This document shows, one piece after another, positions 22,783 to 23,885 of a stretch of DNA of 23,885 bases; within the stretch, counting starts at the first letter, position 1; each line of letters begins with the position of its first letter. This DNA is from a virus. The position numbers were made by a program, and so were the translations under genes. The notes below the pieces were generated by a model that saw only the letters and a program-made list of their open reading frames with translations, did no database searches and was not told where the DNA came from. The stretch lies in the IMG/VR virus record IMGVR_UViG_3300046321_000042, positions 1-23,885 of that record; one strand, given 5' to 3'.

Positions 22783-23135
22783 TCCGTCACCCCATTAAGC
22801 GCCGCATTTGCCGCCGTCCGCGCTGCGTCCTCTCTTTCCTGAGCCGATGCCATTGTCGCGGCAACATCGCTTTCGCGCCGTGCCTCCTCTGCGGTGGTAA
22901 ATGCGTCAAACACCGCCTGAATTTTAGCCTCGTGATCGGTGGCGATGATGTGTTGCAAGCGCCACCAATGCCGAAGCCCCGCTTTGTCGCTGTAGCCTGC
23001 ATCCGGCCATTCAAGCCCTGTCGCCACATCAATTCCGTTAAACCGCAGCGTGAACGGCCTGCGTTGGTTGCGGTAGCTGATAACCATGTCCCAACCATCG
23101 GGTAGGTTGCGCGTGATTGTGTGTGAAAACCTCAT
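22779..23135 (-). CDS. Uncharacterised protein of the leftward cassette (118 aa)
   Basis: The start ATG 23135 overlaps the regulator stop (ATGA), and TGGAGCGG upstream, inside the regulator gene, can serve as ribosome binding site. The N-terminal half is mixed beta with aromatic residues (NLPDGWDMVISYRNQRRPFT, WPDAGYSDKAGLRHWWRLQH). The C-terminal half (about 72-118) is a highly charged helix with many Ala, Glu and Arg, ending in NAALNGVTE. The split into a compact domain and a long helix suggests a protein-binding factor, but I do not recognise the family. Confidence 0.6.
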   Translation of the reverse strand: MRFSHTITRNLPDGWDMVISYRNQRRPFTLRFNGIDVATGLEWPDAGYSDKAGLRHWWRLQHIIATDHEAKIQAVFDAFTTAEEARRESDVAATMASAQEREDAARTAANAALNGVTE

Positions 23136-23458
23136 TCCGCCGCTCCATATTTATATTCGATCCAATGCGATCCAGGCCCATGTAATTTGTTTTGCAGTGC
23201 CACAAGCCGATCTAGTGTTGGCAGCTTGTCATATTGGTGCCAAGCCCCGCCGCCATAGCAATGCGCAATCCTGACCCATGCTTTCGGCGCTATTCCGGTC
23301 AACATCAGCCCCATCATGGCATAGGCATAGAGCGGATCAACCGTATTGCCCGCAACGATAGCCTGCACCGTGCGCAGGCCTATATCCAGCACGTCGGCAA
23401 GGGCCTGTTGCGTCATGCCCATGCCTTCATATGCTGCGCGGAATTCGGCGGGGGTCAT
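23132..23458 (-). CDS. Helix-turn-helix transcriptional regulator (108 aa)
   Basis: Residues 16-37 carry an XRE/Cro-type helix-turn-helix: TQQALADVLDI, turn, GLRTVQAIVAG, with the usual MTQQxLADxLxIxxRTVQ pattern. The preceding helix TPAEFRAAYEGMG is typical of small phage regulators. The C-terminal part (about 54-108) contains HCYGGGAWHQYDKLPTL and may mediate dimerisation; it is not recognised. The gene lies in the leftward cassette, overlapping genes on both sides by ATGA. The palindromic TGACAT cluster about 250 bases upstream is a plausible binding site, which would make it an autoregulator of this divergent region. That link is inference. Confidence 0.85.
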   Translation of the reverse strand: MTPAEFRAAYEGMGMTQQALADVLDIGLRTVQAIVAGNTVDPLYAYAMMGLMLTGIAPKAWVRIAHCYGGGAWHQYDKLPTLDRLVALQNKLHGPGSHWIEYKYGAAE

Positions 23459-23619
23459 TTGGTGGACTCGTTTTCAACAGCAAGGGCGTCGATTACATCA
23501 CTATGGTCGCACCCCATGCGGTCACATATGATTGCAATAATGAATTCTGTGGATTTTTCTGGAAAATCATCATCAGCTTGCCCCCATGCCGCCATGATTT
23601 CTCGTTGCTTGCTGGTCAT
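23455..23619 (-). CDS. Small acidic protein, first gene of the leftward cassette (54 aa)
   Basis: ATG 23619 has a strong AGGAG ribosome binding site 8 bases upstream on the same strand, and the TGA stop overlaps the start of the helix-turn-helix gene (ATGA). The 54-residue product is acidic and helical (MTSKQREIMAAWGQADDDF, then STEFIIAIICDRMGCDHSDV), ending DALAVENESTK, with two Cys. The strong ribosome binding site and exact coupling make it more credible than a chance frame. No family is recognised; a regulator or partner of the downstream helix-turn-helix protein is only a guess. Confidence 0.75.
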   Translation of the reverse strand: MTSKQREIMAAWGQADDDFPEKSTEFIIAIICDRMGCDHSDVIDALAVENESTK

Positions 23620-23719
23620 TCTCAATTCTCCTATTCACGTTACCACCACATATACCGCAACAGCCGCGCAATGCAAGCGCAATAACGCAACCGTCGCGCT
23701 TTTCTAATGTCAGAAACCC

Positions 23720-23763
23720 ACCGCATTTTTGACATAAGCCGCGCGTTATGTCAAAAATGCGGT
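23720..23763. repeat. Perfect 18-bp inverted repeat, operator candidate
   Basis: The left arm ACCGCATTTTTGACATAA (23720-23737) is the exact reverse complement of 23746-23763, around an 8-nt spacer GCCGCGCG. Each arm carries TTGACAT. In RNA it would form a long hairpin followed by TTTTG on the plus strand, but the sequence-identical arms next to a promoter fit a repressor operator better. The terminator reading remains possible. Confidence 0.7.
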
Positions 23764-23767
23764 TTTG

Positions 23768-23796
23768 TTGACATGGCGAGCGCGTGGTGGTATAGT
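23768..23796 (+). promoter_or_regulatory. Rightward sigma-70-like promoter
   Basis: TTGACA (23768-23773) and TATAGT (23791-23796) are separated by exactly 17 bp, close to ideal consensus (5 of 6 at -10, 6 of 6 at -35). Transcription should begin near 23803 and read into the frame that leaves the window. The -35 box is the fourth copy of the TGACAT motif, and the palindrome ends 4 bases upstream, so a protein bound there would block this promoter. Confidence 0.75.
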
Positions 23797-23829
23797 TTGC
23801 GGGCGCGATGAACTTGCGGGGATAGCTGG

Positions 23830-23885
23830 ATGAAGCCCCGGACAGGCCCGTTGATATTGCATGGTATAGGCGTGCCATATGGATT
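23830..23885 (+). CDS. Start of a rightward gene, truncated by the window edge
   Basis: ATG 23830 is preceded by GGGGA with 8-base spacing and lies about 27 bases after the predicted transcription start. The visible 18 codons, MKPRTGPLILHGIGVPYG, stay open to the right edge. Too little is visible to name a product. It may be the first gene of an early or replication unit, since it is driven by its own strong promoter. A short earlier ATG (ATGAACTTGCGGGGATAG) stops after 5 codons and does not count as a gene. Confidence 0.4.
   Translation, partial: MKPRTGPLILHGIGVPYG

Larger units (their letters stand above)
23620..23829. promoter_or_regulatory. Control region between the leftward cassette and the rightward edge gene
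   Basis: This non-coding stretch separates the two divergent transcription units. It holds a perfect inverted repeat at 23720-23763, four TGACAT/ATGTCA motifs at 23707, 23730, 23748 and 23769, and a rightward promoter. A leftward promoter is not obvious. The best candidate is TTGACA on the minus strand in the right arm of the palindrome, with a weak -10 (AAAAAT, 18-bp spacing). I see nothing else that looks like a gene or tRNA here. Confidence 0.7.

Noticed and set aside
23720-23763. Palindrome as a telomere-resolution or chromosome-dimer site
   Set aside because: The centre is an 8-nt non-symmetric spacer, no protelomerase or recombinase gene is visible, and the neighbouring promoter and repeated motifs fit an operator better.
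23720-23767. Palindrome plus TTTTG as a strong intrinsic terminator on the plus strand
   Set aside because: The T-run is only four bases and there is no plus-strand gene before it to terminate; transcription here would be entering, not leaving. It is kept only as an alternative reading.
23573-23878. Leftward 101-codon frame with two CxxC-like pairs (CQKCGG and CCGICGG), reminiscent of a zinc ribbon
   Set aside because: It runs through the inverted repeat and the rightward promoter, and overlaps the better-supported 54-aa gene in another frame. The cysteines may come from the GC-rich spacer and repeats. No ribosome binding site supports ATG 23878.
1-23885. CRISPR arrays, tRNA genes, insertion sequences and integrase or attachment sites
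   Set aside because: I looked for regularly spaced repeats, cloverleaf sequences, transposase motifs and terminal repeats and saw none that could be supported.

Overview
The window is part of a tailed, podovirus-like bacteriophage or prophage genome. The base composition (high GC in most genes), dense stop/start overlaps and protein styles suggest an alphaproteobacterial host, probably Rhodobacterales. The host assignment is inference; no host gene, tRNA or integrase is visible.

Positions 1-19680 hold one uninterrupted rightward late operon. It runs: end of a probable small terminase subunit, large terminase, P22-type portal, three probable virion surface proteins, a small conserved protein, scaffold, SU10/DUF5309-type major capsid protein, two small conserved proteins, two neck/adaptor proteins, a P22 gp10-like tail nozzle, a GNAT acetyltransferase, three ejection (internal virion) proteins and a beta-helical tail spike. 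The ejection proteins include one with a lytic transglycosylase domain and one ending in an S74-like chaperone domain. Most junctions are ATGA, GTGA, TAATG or TGATG overlaps, so the proteins are probably made in coupled, ordered amounts. A GC-rich hairpin follows the capsid gene.

Positions 19682-22101 are a membrane and lysis module. It contains two multi-pass membrane proteins, a holin-like protein with one membrane segment and a coiled coil, a 56-aa protein, a GH108 endolysin with an unusual C-terminal membrane anchor, a second holin candidate, and an overlapping inner/outer spanin pair.

Positions 22098-23619 are a leftward cassette of five small genes that converges on the lysis module and shares a TTAA with it as interlocked stop codons. 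One gene encodes a helix-turn-helix regulator; the other four are not recognised. The last gene is AT-rich (about 45% GC by hand count) compared with about 60% in sampled late genes. The first gene (54 aa) is short but has a good ribosome binding site.

Positions 23620-23829 are a control region between the leftward cassette and a rightward gene that runs off the edge. It has a perfect 18-bp inverted repeat with an 8-nt spacer, four copies of a TGACAT motif in alternating orientation, and a near-consensus rightward sigma-70 promoter whose -35 box is one of those copies. This looks like a regulatory switch. Together with the uncharacterised leftward cassette it is the part of the window most likely to hold new biology.
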